This document shows positions 6,715-14,913 of a DNA stretch of 15,770 nt, one piece after another. Source of the stretch: an uncultured Collinsella sp. Its GTDB lineage: Bacteria; Actinomycetota; Coriobacteriia; Coriobacteriales; Coriobacteriaceae. Every line of letters begins with the position of its first letter. Position 1 is the first letter of the stretch. A model generated the notes under the pieces. It worked only from the letters and a program-made list of their open reading frames with translations, made no database searches and was not told where the DNA came from. Made by a program: the position numbers and the translations under genes. The DNA is taken from assembly GCA_902475245.1 (NCBI GenBank), contig CABRYP010000042.1:1-15770 (forward strand), given 5' to 3'.

Positions 6715-7842
6715 TTAACGTACGATGGTGGTGTCGGAAGTTAACGGAGCCTTGCCCAGCACCAGGATGTTCTCGGGCGTGCCGCGAAGCTCGGTGTTGG
6801 TGGGAACCACGTTGTTCTTGTCCAGAATGGCGTTCTCAACGCGGGCGCCGCTCTTGATGATGCAGCTCTGATTGATGATCGAGTTGGTCACCGAGGCGCC
6901 TTCCTCAACCACAACGCCGCGCGAGAGGATCGAGTTGCGCACGGTGCCCTTGATGATGCAGCCCGCCGAGATGATCGAGTTGCACGCGTGGCTGCCGGTC
7001 GCATAGCGCGAAGGCGGCACGTCGTGAGCCTTGGTCAGGATCGGGCGCTCGGGATCGAAGAGCTGGTCGGCCACGGTCTGGTCGAGCAGGTCCATGCTGC
7101 GGCGATACAGCGACTTCTCGCTAAACACGCCCACGACCTCGCCCTTGTACTCGTAGCTGCACACGTCGATGTTGCCAAAGTCGCCCTGAAGTGCCTCGAG
7201 CAGGTCCAGATAGTCAGCGGCCTGATAGTGATCGATGATCTCGAGCAGCGTCTCGCGGTTGACGATGCAGCAGTCCATAGAGGCGTTGTCGCCGTACACG
7301 ACGCCGGCGCTCACGCCCGTCAGACGACCGTTCTCGTTAATTTCGAGTTTGGTCTCGTCATCGACGTTGCGCGTAGCCTTGCAGTACACCACGGTCATCT
7401 GGGCACCGGAGTTCTCGTGCGCGTCGATGATGGTGTTGAGGTCCATGTTAAAGATGATGTTGGTGCCCATCATCACAACATAGGGCTTGTCCGAGCGCTG
7501 GAACAGCGTCTTGTTGGAAATGATGTCGCGCAGCAGGAAGCGCATGCCGCCCTTGGTGGTGCCATACGCGTTGCCGGGCACCATGAACAGGCCGCCCTTC
7601 TTGCGGTCCAGGCCCCAGTCCTTGCCCGAGCCCACATGGTCGATCAGCGAGCGATAGTTGCCCGGCATGACGACACCGACGGTCTTAATGCCGGCATTCA
7701 TCATGTTGGACAGCGGGAAGTCGATCAGGCGGTAGCGGCCCAAAAACGGAACGGACGCGATGGGGCGGTCCTTGAGCAGCACGCTGCCGTAGGTCGAAGA
7801 GTAGTTAGCGGTGATATAACCGATGGCCTTGCGATTGATCAT
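6715..7842 (-). CDS. glgD: Glucose-1-phosphate adenylyltransferase, non-catalytic subunit GlgD
   Basis: This 375-residue protein has the ADP-glucose pyrophosphorylase fold but lacks key catalytic features. The glycine-rich nucleotide loop of GlgC (AGGQGSRL) is replaced by TANYSSTYG near 11-19, and the catalytic GDH is replaced by GTN at 126-128. The C-terminal part shows the left-handed beta-helix hexapeptide pattern (SIISAGCIIKGTVRNSIL). In organisms with both subunits, GlgD joins GlgC and raises its activity. I chose the ATG at 7842: AAGGGGGA lies 9 bases before it, and it sits 4 bases after the glgC stop, so the genes are translationally linked. An in-frame ATG at 7881 inside glgC would add 13 unlikely residues. 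Confidence 0.95.
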   Translation of the reverse strand: MINRKAIGYITANYSSTYGSVLLKDRPIASVPFLGRYRLIDFPLSNMMNAGIKTVGVVMPGNYRSLIDHVGSGKDWGLDRKKGGLFMVPGNAYGTTKGGMRFLLRDIISNKTLFQRSDKPYVVMMGTNIIFNMDLNTIIDAHENSGAQMTVVYCKATRNVDDETKLEINENGRLTGVSAGVVYGDNASMDCCIVNRETLLEIIDHYQAADYLDLLEALQGDFGNIDVCSYEYKGEVVGVFSEKSLYRRSMDLLDQTVADQLFDPERPILTKAHDVPPSRYATGSHACNSIISAGCIIKGTVRNSILSRGVVVEEGASVTNSIINQSCIIKSGARVENAILDKNNVVPTNTELRGTPENILVLGKAPLTSDTTIVR

Positions 7843-7846
7843 CGGA

Positions 7847-8995
7847 TCATTCCCCCTTCCCGATAACGACGTCATTTCCAACGACGGCCGTATCCTTGGT
7901 GGTATCGACAGAGCCGAGCTTCACGCCCTCTTCGACCGTGGAGTTCTCGCCCAAAATAGCGCGGCAGATGTGCGCGCCGCTCTTAACGTGCGCACCCGGC
8001 AGTAGCACGGAGTCCTCGACCACGGCGCGCTCCTCGATGATGACATCGGTCGAAATGATCGAGTGGCGAGCGGTGCCGTAGATCTTGCAGCCGTTGGAGA
8101 CCAGGCAGTCGTCCAGGCGGCCGTCCGGGCCAATGTAGTGCGGCGGACGCGTGGTGATGTTGGACATGATGGGGAAGTGCTTGTCAAACAGATCGAACTC
8201 GGGGTTGTTGCCCAGCAGGTCCATCGAGGTCTCGTGGAAGCTGGCGATGGTGCCGACGTCCTTCCAAAAGCCGTGGAACTCGTAGCTGTACAGGCGCTTG
8301 CCCTCGCCGAGCAGCTTGGGGATGATGTCCTTGCCAAAGTCGTGGCTCGAGCGCTGGTCCAGAGCGTCCTCCTCGAGCGCCTCGATCAGCACGTCGGCCG
8401 AGAAGATGTAGATGCCCATGGACGCGAGGTTCGAATCGGGCTTATCGGGCTTCTCGGTGAACTTGGTGATGCGGCCGTCCTCGGGGTCGGTGGTCAGGAT
8501 GCCAAAGCGGCTGGCCTCCTCCCACGGCACGGGCATAACGCTCACCGTGAGGTCGGCGTTGTTCTCAATGTGCGTCTTGAGCATCTTGCGGTAGTCCATG
8601 CGATACAGGTGATCGCCCGAAAGAATCAGGACGTACTTGGGGTCGTTAGCCTTGATGTAGTCGAGGTTCTGCGTAATGGCGTCGGCCGTGCCCGCATACC
8701 AGGCGCCACCGGTCTGCGTCTCGTACGGCGGCAGGATCGACACGCCGCCATCGCGGCTGTCCAGATCCCAAGCCTCGCCGGATCCCACGTAGGCATGCAG
8801 CAGGTAGGGGCGGTACTGCGTCAGAACGCCCACCGTGTCGATGCCCGAGTTGGAGCAGTTAGAGAGCGAAAAGTCGATAATGCGGAACTTGCCACCAAAG
8901 CTAACCGCCGGCTTAGCGATCTTTTGGGTGAGTGCCCCCAATCGGCTGCCCTGTCCTCCTGCGAGGAGCATCGCGATGCATTCTTTCTTACTCAT
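7847..8995 (-). CDS. glgC: Glucose-1-phosphate adenylyltransferase, catalytic subunit GlgC
   Basis: GlgC makes ADP-glucose and pyrophosphate from ATP and glucose-1-phosphate, the committed step of bacterial glycogen synthesis. The 382-residue protein shows the nucleotide loop LAGGQGSRLGALT (11-23), the WYAGTADA segment (99-106), catalytic Asp128 in GDHLYRMDY and the glucose-1-phosphate lysine in FTEKP (Lys182). A left-handed beta-helix domain forms the C-terminal third. Length is a little under the roughly 430 residues of the E. coli enzyme and normal for the GlgC/GlgD type. The ribosome binding site is excellent (AGAAGGAG, 6 bases before the ATG). It follows glgP by 108 bases, with a hairpin between, and runs directly into glgD. 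Confidence 0.97.
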   Translation of the reverse strand: MSKKECIAMLLAGGQGSRLGALTQKIAKPAVSFGGKFRIIDFSLSNCSNSGIDTVGVLTQYRPYLLHAYVGSGEAWDLDSRDGGVSILPPYETQTGGAWYAGTADAITQNLDYIKANDPKYVLILSGDHLYRMDYRKMLKTHIENNADLTVSVMPVPWEEASRFGILTTDPEDGRITKFTEKPDKPDSNLASMGIYIFSADVLIEALEEDALDQRSSHDFGKDIIPKLLGEGKRLYSYEFHGFWKDVGTIASFHETSMDLLGNNPEFDLFDKHFPIMSNITTRPPHYIGPDGRLDDCLVSNGCKIYGTARHSIISTDVIIEERAVVEDSVLLPGAHVKSGAHICRAILGENSTVEEGVKLGSVDTTKDTAVVGNDVVIGKGE

Positions 8996-9035
8996 CGATT
9001 TCTCCTTCTGTCATCGATGTTCCTAAACCCATTAG

Positions 9036-9066
9036 CGACGGGCGCGGCGCTCGGTCGCGCCCGTCG
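9036..9066 (-). terminator. GC-rich hairpin between glgP and glgC
   Basis: A perfect 11-base-pair stem (9036-9046 with 9056-9066) extends by two further pairs into its loop. No T-run follows on the minus strand, so it is better seen as a leaky terminator or an mRNA-stabilising stem after glgP than as a full stop. Confidence 0.45.
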
Positions 9067-9103
9067 AGTAATGCCGTGCTGGCATAAGGGAGCTCGCGCG
9101 CCT

Positions 9104-11530
9104 TTACGCGTGCCAGATCTCGTCGCGGTACTCGCGAATGGTGCGGTCGCTCGAGAACCAGCCGGAGGAGGCAGTGTTGAGCAGGGCCTTGCGGTTCCAG
9201 GTCTCCTGGTCGCCATAGCTGCCGGTGAGCTTCTCCCACGCATCCACGTAGCTGCGGAAGTCTGCCATGACCAGGTCGGGGTCGTTGTTGTTCATGAGCT
9301 CGTTGTAGATGCTCTCAAAGTTGCCCGAGAGGCCGGCAAACGTGTTGTCCTTGAGCTCGTCCATCACGCGGCCCAGACGCTCGCGGTCGCCGTTGAGGGT
9401 ATCCCACGCAAAGTAGCTGTTGGATGCCCAGAGCTGCTCGACCTCGGGAGCGGTCAGGCCAAAGATAGCCTCGTTCTCGCGACCGGCCAGATCGGCGATC
9501 TCGATGTTGGCGCCGTCGAGGGTGCCCAGCGTAATGGCGCCGTTCATCATGAGCTTCATGTTGGACGTGCCCGAGGCCTCCTTGCCGGCCGTGGAGATCT
9601 GCTCCGAGATCTCGGCGGCGGGGTAGATGAGCTGGGCGTTGCTCACGCGGAAGTTGGGGATAAAGCAGACCTTCATGACCTCGTTGACGCGCGGGTCATT
9701 GTTGATGACGTCGGCCACGGAGTTAATGAGACGGATGGTCTCCTTGGCAAAGGTGTAGCTCGAGGCAGCCTTGCCGCTAAAGATGAAGGTCGTCGGCGTC
9801 ACGTGGAAGTTGGGATCGGCGATGCGACGGTTGTAGATGTCCATCACCTTCATGATGTTCATGAGCTGGCGCTTGTAGGCGTGGAAGCGTTTAACCTGAA
9901 CATCGAAGACGGTGTTGGGGTCAATGACCAGACCGGTCTCGGCCTTAACGTAGGCGGCCAGGCGCTCCTTGTTGGCGCGTTTGGAGGCACCCACGGCCTT
10001 AAGGAACTCGGTATCGTTCTGGAACTCTTTGAGTTTCTCCAGCTCAAAGGCGTCCTTCAGCCAGCCATCGCCAATGGCCTCGGTCACGAGCTTGGCATAG
10101 GTGGGGTTGGCCTCGGCAAAGAAGCGACGGTGCGAGATGCCGTTGGTCTTGTTGTTGAACTTCTCGGGCGTCAGGGCATAGAAGTCCTTGAGCAGGATGT
10201 TCTTGATGATGTCGGAGTGGATCTTGGCCACGCCGTTGACGCTGTGGCTGCAAATCACAGACAGGTTGGCCATGCGAATCTCGCCGTCCCACAGGATGGC
10301 GGTCTGGCGCAGACGCTCCTGCCAGCCCTCCTGCGTGGTATCGAACGACTCGTGCCAACGACGGCTGATCTCGTCGATGATCTGGTACACGCGGGGGAGG
10401 AGCTTGGAGAACGTGCCGATGGGCCACTTCTCCAGAGCCTCGGGCAGGATGGTGTGGTTGGTGTAGCTCACGACCTGCGTAACGATGTTCCAGGCGTCGT
10501 CCCACTCGAGCTTCTTCTCGTCGATAAGGATGCGCATGAGCTCGGGGCCGCACATGGCGGGATGCGTGTCGTTGGTGTGGATGGCCACAAACTGCGGCAG
10601 CAGCTCCCAGTTCTCGCCGTGCTCCTTCTCAAAGGTGTCGAGCAGGCTGTAGATGCCGGCCGAGACAAACAGGTACTCCTGCTTCAGGCGCAGCAGACGG
10701 CCGTGCTCGCCGGCGTCGTTGGGGTAGAGAATGGCGCTGATGGCCTCGGCCTCGGCGCGCTCGGCATCGGCCAGGGCGTAGTCGCCGCGGTTGAAGGCCT
10801 CAAGGTCAAAGTGCTCCTCGACCGGCTCGGCGGCCCAGACGCGCAGCTTATTGACGGTCTCGCCGGCATAGCCCACAACGGGAATGTCATAAGGGACGGC
10901 CAGGATGTCCTGCGTGTCCACCGTGCGGTAGAACGTGCGGCCGTTCTCCTCAAAGCCCTCGACGCGGCCACCAAACTTAATGGTCACGGCCTTGTCCTGA
11001 CGGCGGACCTCCCAGGGATAGCCGTGGGTGAGCCACTCGTCGGTGGCCTCGACCTGGCTGCCGTTGACGATCTCCTGCTTAAACAGGCCGTAGCGGTAGC
11101 GCATACCGTTGCCGTAGCCGGCAATGCCCTCGGCTGCCATCGAATCCAAAAAGCATGCGGCAAGACGGCCCAGGCCACCGTTGCCCAGCGCCGGATCGGG
11201 CTCCTGGTTCTCGATGACGGACAGGTCGAAACCCATGTCGTCGAGTGCCTCGGCGACCATGTCGCGCACGCCAAAGTTGAGCAGATAGTTGTCGAGCAGG
11301 CGGCCGATCAAAAACTCGATCGAGAAGTAGTACACGCGCTTCTTGCCCTCGGCGGTGACGCGGGCGTCACTCTTGGTGGCAACGGTGCGTGCCTTCTCGG
11401 CCACGAGCTTGGCCAGGGCGTTAAAGCGGTCGAGGTCGCTGGCGGCCTCGACGCTCTTGCCACTGATGCTCATGACAGCATCGCGATAGAGCTCGGTAAA
11501 CTCCTGCTTGTTGTCGAAGATCTTATTCAT
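9104..11530 (-). CDS. glgP: Glycogen/maltodextrin phosphorylase
   Basis: GlgP (GT35) releases glucose-1-phosphate from chain ends of glycogen or maltodextrins using phosphate and pyridoxal phosphate. The 808-residue length is typical. Seen are the NGGLGRLAACFLDS segment (117-130), AIHTNDTHPAM (317-327), the KRFHAYKRQ segment (547-555) and the PLP signature EASGTSNMKLMMNGA, with Lys659 as the expected Schiff-base lysine. The ATG at 11530 follows a good ribosome binding site (AAAGGAA). It is the second gene of the operon, 94 bases after glgB. Having the degradative enzyme in one operon with the synthetic ones suggests continuous turnover. Substrate preference (glycogen against short maltodextrin) cannot be told from sequence alone. 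Confidence 0.96.
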   Translation of the reverse strand: MNKIFDNKQEFTELYRDAVMSISGKSVEAASDLDRFNALAKLVAEKARTVATKSDARVTAEGKKRVYYFSIEFLIGRLLDNYLLNFGVRDMVAEALDDMGFDLSVIENQEPDPALGNGGLGRLAACFLDSMAAEGIAGYGNGMRYRYGLFKQEIVNGSQVEATDEWLTHGYPWEVRRQDKAVTIKFGGRVEGFEENGRTFYRTVDTQDILAVPYDIPVVGYAGETVNKLRVWAAEPVEEHFDLEAFNRGDYALADAERAEAEAISAILYPNDAGEHGRLLRLKQEYLFVSAGIYSLLDTFEKEHGENWELLPQFVAIHTNDTHPAMCGPELMRILIDEKKLEWDDAWNIVTQVVSYTNHTILPEALEKWPIGTFSKLLPRVYQIIDEISRRWHESFDTTQEGWQERLRQTAILWDGEIRMANLSVICSHSVNGVAKIHSDIIKNILLKDFYALTPEKFNNKTNGISHRRFFAEANPTYAKLVTEAIGDGWLKDAFELEKLKEFQNDTEFLKAVGASKRANKERLAAYVKAETGLVIDPNTVFDVQVKRFHAYKRQLMNIMKVMDIYNRRIADPNFHVTPTTFIFSGKAASSYTFAKETIRLINSVADVINNDPRVNEVMKVCFIPNFRVSNAQLIYPAAEISEQISTAGKEASGTSNMKLMMNGAITLGTLDGANIEIADLAGRENEAIFGLTAPEVEQLWASNSYFAWDTLNGDRERLGRVMDELKDNTFAGLSGNFESIYNELMNNNDPDLVMADFRSYVDAWEKLTGSYGDQETWNRKALLNTASSGWFSSDRTIREYRDEIWHA

Positions 11531-11584
11531 ACGTTCCTTTCCCCCGGGGATGTTTCTCCCGGAACGGTTATGACTTGTATCCTA

Positions 11585-11616
11585 CGCCCTGTCGGGGCGG
11601 GTGATTACAGCTGTAA
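11585..11616 (-). other. Short hairpin and 12-base palindrome between glgB and glgP
   Basis: The glgB-glgP gap holds a small stem (CGCCC at 11585-11589 with GGGCG at 11595-11599) and a perfect palindrome TTACAGCTGTAA (11605-11616). The palindrome could be an operator or a second small hairpin. I see no convincing -10/-35 pair for an internal glgP promoter. Confidence 0.35.
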
Positions 11617-11624
11617 CGGCTTTG

Positions 11625-13880
11625 TTACGCATCCTTGGCAGATGTTTTAACAGCGCCTGCCTTGGCCTTGGGGGCAGCCTTTTTGGTGGTTGCCTTCTTG
11701 GCCGTGGTCTTGGAAGCGGGCTTGGTTGCAGACTTGGCAGCCTTCGCCTTGGCCGGAGCCTTCTTAGCAGCCGCGGTCTTGGGCTTCACCGAGGACGCAC
11801 GCTTGCGCGTCGCCTTCTTGGGCTTCTCGACCACGGGCGGCTTATAGCTGCTGGGGCCGCGGCGCTTAAGCACCACGCCTGCCAGGCCGGGCACCTTCAT
11901 CTCGATGGAGTCCATCTGCCCGTTCCAGGGATAGGGCTCGCTCGAGCAGGTGTAGGGCTCCTCGCCGGCGTATCCGCTGCCGCCAAACTCGGGACGGTCG
12001 GAGTCAAAGATGACCTCCCAGTCACCCTCGCGCGGCACGCCCACACGGAAGCTCTCGTAGCTCGCCGGGTCAAAGTTGATCAGGATCACCAGGTCGTCAT
12101 CGACGTCCTCGCCCTGACGCACAAAGCTCACGATGGACTGTTTGGAGTTGTCCGCGTCGATCCAGGTAAAGCCGTCGTCGGTGTAGCCGCGCTCGTACAG
12201 AGCGGGCTCGGCGGTGTACAGGTGGTTGAGCGCCTTGATGAACGCCTGATGATGACGGTGGGTCTCGTACTCCTCGGTCAGGAACCACTGGATGGACTCG
12301 TAGTAGCGCCACTCAATAAACTGACCGATCTCGTTGCCCATAAAGTTGAGCTTGGCGCCGGGGTGCGTCATCTGGTAGAAGGCCAGCGTGCGCAGGCCGG
12401 CAAACTGGCGCCACCAGTCGCCCGGCATGCGTCCGATGAGCGAGCACTTGCCGTGCACGACCTCGTCGTGGCTCAGCGGGCAAATAAAGTTCTCGGTAAA
12501 GGCGTACATGATGGAGAACGTGAGCAGGCCGTGGTTGCCGGGGCGCCACGGAAAATCGGTCTGCATGTAGTGCAGGGTGTCGTTCATCCAACCCATGTCC
12601 CACTTGTAGTGGAAGCCCAGGCCGCCGTCCTGCGGCGGATAGGTCACAAGCGGCCACGCGGTGGACTCTTCGGCCATCATCATCACGTCGGGGTAGTGCG
12701 CCTCCACGGCGCAGTTGACCTGACGGATAAACGCGCTGGCGTCCAAGTCCTCCTCGGTACCGTACTTGTTGAACTTCTTTTGGCCGGGATCGTCGATGCC
12801 AAAGTTGAGGTACAGCATGCTGGACACGCCGTCCATGCGAATGCCGTCCACGTGGAAGTTCTCGAGCCAGTACAGCACGTTGGAGACCAGGAAGGAGCGG
12901 ACCTCGCCGCGGGCGAAGTCAAACTTGTGCGTGCCCCAGTTGGGGTGAATCTCGTGCTCAAACAGCATGTGGCCGTTAAAGGTGGCAAGGCCGTGGGAGT
13001 CGGCGCAAAAACCGCCGGGAACCCAGTCCATGATCACGCCGATGCCTGCCTCGTGGCACGCATCGATAAAGTGCATGAGCTGCTGCGGGTTGCCGTAGCG
13101 CGACGTGGCGGCGTAGTAGCCGGTCGTCTGGTAGCCCCAGGAGCCGTCGAAGGGATGCTCCATAAGCGGCATGACCTCGATATGCGTATAGCCCATGTCG
13201 CGCACGTAGTCCACGAGCTCCACAGACAGGTCGTCGTAGGTGTAAAACTCACCGCGCTGCGCGGGGAAGGGGTCCATGGGGCCGGGGTAGTTGCCGTACT
13301 CGTCGGGCTCGCCCTGCGGCGCGTCGCCGTGGCGCTTCCACGAGCCAATATGCACCTCGTAGATGTTAAGGGGTTGCGACATGTGGTTATGGCTGGCGCG
13401 GCGCTTGAGCCATGCGGCGTCGTTCCACTTGTAGCCATCGAGGGTCCACAGCACGCTCGCGGTACCCGGAGGGCACTCGGCCTTAAAGGCGTACGGATCG
13501 GCCTTGTAGAGCTTTTCGCCCTCGTTGGTCTCGATGAGGTATTTATAGAGCTGACCCTGCTCGGCGCCAGGAATGAAGCCTTCCCAAATAGAGCTCGTAT
13601 GCACGGGCACCAGCAGGTTGGCCTGCTCATCCCAGTCGTTAAATTCGCCAATGACGTGAACGCTCTTTACGTCGGGCGCCCAAACGCAAAAACGCCAGCC
13701 GCGCGTATGGTTTTGCGTGTCGGGATGCGCGCCCATCTTTTCCCAGCTGCGCTCCCACGTACCGATGCCAAACAGATAGACATCGTCTTTGGTAAGTTCC
13801 GGCGCGTGCGGGGCGGCTTTACGGGTAGCAGGCTTTTTGGTTGCTGGCTTTAGCTTTGTATCGCTCACGTTTGATCCCAT
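11625..13880 (-). CDS. glgB: 1,4-alpha-glucan branching enzyme with cationic tail
   Basis: GlgB cuts alpha-1,4 chains and rejoins them as alpha-1,6 branches. From the ATG at 13880 the protein is 751 residues. A Lys/Ala/Thr-rich N-terminal arm is followed by a CBM48 domain (about 45-130) and a GH13 barrel with nucleophile Asp350 in DGIRMDGVSSMLY, acid/base Glu404 in AEESTAWP and Asp472 in PLSHDEVVHGK. Region I reads DWVPGGF (285-291), so the usual His of DWVPxHF is Gly290. A normal C-terminal beta domain ends near 680. The last 67 residues form a histone-like tail with 21 Lys by my count and a TRKRAS motif like those in the GlgA tail. Other possible starts are TTG 13928, ATG 13883 and GTG 13868; the GTG has GGGA ahead of it, and none has a strong site. 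It is the first gene of the operon. Confidence 0.94.
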   Translation of the reverse strand: MGSNVSDTKLKPATKKPATRKAAPHAPELTKDDVYLFGIGTWERSWEKMGAHPDTQNHTRGWRFCVWAPDVKSVHVIGEFNDWDEQANLLVPVHTSSIWEGFIPGAEQGQLYKYLIETNEGEKLYKADPYAFKAECPPGTASVLWTLDGYKWNDAAWLKRRASHNHMSQPLNIYEVHIGSWKRHGDAPQGEPDEYGNYPGPMDPFPAQRGEFYTYDDLSVELVDYVRDMGYTHIEVMPLMEHPFDGSWGYQTTGYYAATSRYGNPQQLMHFIDACHEAGIGVIMDWVPGGFCADSHGLATFNGHMLFEHEIHPNWGTHKFDFARGEVRSFLVSNVLYWLENFHVDGIRMDGVSSMLYLNFGIDDPGQKKFNKYGTEEDLDASAFIRQVNCAVEAHYPDVMMMAEESTAWPLVTYPPQDGGLGFHYKWDMGWMNDTLHYMQTDFPWRPGNHGLLTFSIMYAFTENFICPLSHDEVVHGKCSLIGRMPGDWWRQFAGLRTLAFYQMTHPGAKLNFMGNEIGQFIEWRYYESIQWFLTEEYETHRHHQAFIKALNHLYTAEPALYERGYTDDGFTWIDADNSKQSIVSFVRQGEDVDDDLVILINFDPASYESFRVGVPREGDWEVIFDSDRPEFGGSGYAGEEPYTCSSEPYPWNGQMDSIEMKVPGLAGVVLKRRGPSSYKPPVVEKPKKATRKRASSVKPKTAAAKKAPAKAKAAKSATKPASKTTAKKATTKKAAPKAKAGAVKTSAKDA

Positions 13881-13968
13881 CATGACGCGGCAGCGTGTTG
13901 CCTTGGTGATTAGATGCGAAAGGTCCAAGGCTGCACGAATCGAAGGGACGGCGAAGTTTCAGTGATTC

Positions 13969-13994
13969 GTTCCACCTCGCGTGCTCGGTGGAAC
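13969..13994 (-). other. Inverted repeat in the glgB leader
   Basis: GTTCCACC (13969-13976) is perfectly repeated in inverse at 13987-13994 around a 10-base loop. It lies about 90 bases before the glgB start, so it would form a hairpin in the mRNA leader or act as an operator. There is no T-run after it. Confidence 0.4.
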
Positions 13995-14008
13995 TTTCGG
14001 CAAAAACT

Positions 14009-14038
14009 ACGATAACACCTGTACGTTACTTATATGAA
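14009..14038 (-). promoter_or_regulatory. Candidate glgB promoter
   Basis: On the minus strand TTCATA (14033-14038) and TATCGT (14009-14014) are spaced by 18 bases, with a TG extension before the -10 box. Both boxes are imperfect. It would give a leader of roughly 120 bases containing the 13969-13994 hairpin. Confidence 0.3.
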
Positions 14039-14104
14039 CGAAAGTGGATTTGCGGTGGCGTTTAATCGGTAAGCGCCATGTTTATACCACTGGCAGAATT
14101 GCGA

Positions 14105-14192
14105 TGGTAAAACTCTTGACAGCTTTATCAATTAGGGTTTCTAGATTGTTAGGTTTACGTTTGGTAAAACGTTTTTAGCAGGTTGTTTACCA
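14105..14192 (+). promoter_or_regulatory. Cluster of TGGTAAAAC-type operator boxes between glgB and the HAD gene
   Basis: TGGTAAAAC occurs at 14105-14113 and 14162-14170, and TGGTAAAC occurs inverted at 14185-14192, making an inverted pair with the second box. The second box continues into AAAACGTTTT, a perfect CG-centred palindrome typical of LacI-family operators. A further GTTTAC half lies at 14153-14158. The first box abuts a perfect -35 box, the others lie between promoter and gene. The motif also precedes the amylase-MalQ gene. Confidence 0.5.
14116..14147 (+). promoter_or_regulatory. Candidate promoter of the HAD-thiamine kinase operon
   Basis: TTGACA (14116-14121) is a perfect -35 box. 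The best -10 candidate, TAGATT (14142-14147), is 20 bases away, longer than ideal. At 17-18 bases only TTCTAG/TCTAGA is found. The suboptimal spacing fits regulation by the adjacent boxes. Confidence 0.4.
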
Positions 14193-14214
14193 TTTGACAT
14201 TGAAAGGCTCGTTT

Positions 14215-14904
14215 ATGGACCGCATCGCTGCCCCAAGTGTTGCTTTTATTTTCGATTGCGACGGCACGCTGGTTAATAGCACCCCCGTTTGGGCCTATGC
14301 CCAGCCCGAGTTATTGCACCGCCACGGGGTTGACGTGACGGTCGACGATTTTGCCCAGTTTGAGCATTTGTCGCTCGAAGACGAGTGCCAGGCCTACCAC
14401 GACACCTGGGGCATTGGCACAAATGGCGAGGAACTGTATCGCGAGCTGAGCGACATCCTGATCGTTGGCTACTCCAAGGTGCCGCCGCGCGAGGGCCTGC
14501 TTGCATTTTTGAAGCAGGCGAAGGCCGCCGGTGTTGCCATGTGCGTGGCCACGTCCACGCCGACCGAGTTGGTGCAGTCCGCCCTTGCTGGCGCCGGGCT
14601 CGATGCCTACATGGAGTTTGTGACCACCACGGGCGAGGCCGGGCGTTCCAAGCAGTTCCCCGATGTGTACGAGTTGGCGCTGCGTCGCCTGGAGGAGCGA
14701 CACGGGCACAAGTTTGAGCGCGCGTGGGTGTTTGAGGACGCGGTCTTTGGGCTTAAGAGCTCCGGCACCGCTGGATTTAACCGTGTGGGCATCTATGACC
14801 CGCACGGCCGTATGGAGCGCGACGAGGTTCGCGACAACTGCGACATCTTTATCGACAGCTACGAGGACCTGGACCTGGCCCGCGTGCTTGCATTTGAGGG
14901 ATAG
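14215..14904 (+). CDS. HAD superfamily hydrolase, beta-phosphoglucomutase-like
   Basis: This 229-residue protein has all four HAD motifs: FDCDGTLVNS with nucleophile Asp14 and Asp16, the Thr/Ser motif in VATSTPTE near 111-118, Lys146 in GRSKQFPD, and FEDAVFG with Glu174/Asp175. The helical insert between motifs I and II is the small C1 cap of the phosphoglycolate phosphatase/beta-phosphoglucomutase group. Such enzymes act on small phosphorylated sugars or metabolites in the cytoplasm; the substrate cannot be read from sequence. I chose the ATG at 14215, with AAAGG 7 bases ahead; a TTG at 14194 would add 7 residues without a good site. It is divergent from glgB and lies 9 bases before the thiamine kinase gene. 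Control boxes shared with the amylase gene hint at a sugar-phosphate role, but this is inference. Confidence 0.88.
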   Translation: MDRIAAPSVAFIFDCDGTLVNSTPVWAYAQPELLHRHGVDVTVDDFAQFEHLSLEDECQAYHDTWGIGTNGEELYRELSDILIVGYSKVPPREGLLAFLKQAKAAGVAMCVATSTPTELVQSALAGAGLDAYMEFVTTTGEAGRSKQFPDVYELALRRLEERHGHKFERAWVFEDAVFGLKSSGTAGFNRVGIYDPHGRMERDEVRDNCDIFIDSYEDLDLARVLAFEG

Positions 14905-14913
14905 GCGAGCGTT

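Noticed and set aside
8063..11650. A 1195-codon open frame on the plus strand, antisense to glgP and glgC
   Set aside because: It lies opposite genes with clear catalytic motifs, shows no recognisable domain, and is explained by strong GC bias at third codon positions, which removes stops from one antisense frame.
11601..13853. A 750-codon plus-strand frame opposite glgB
   Set aside because: It is antisense to a well-supported enzyme and shows no motif of its own; the same codon bias explains it.
14194..14199. TTGACA as a -35 box just before the HAD gene
   Set aside because: A promoter there would start transcription inside the coding sequence, downstream of the well-supported ATG at 14215.
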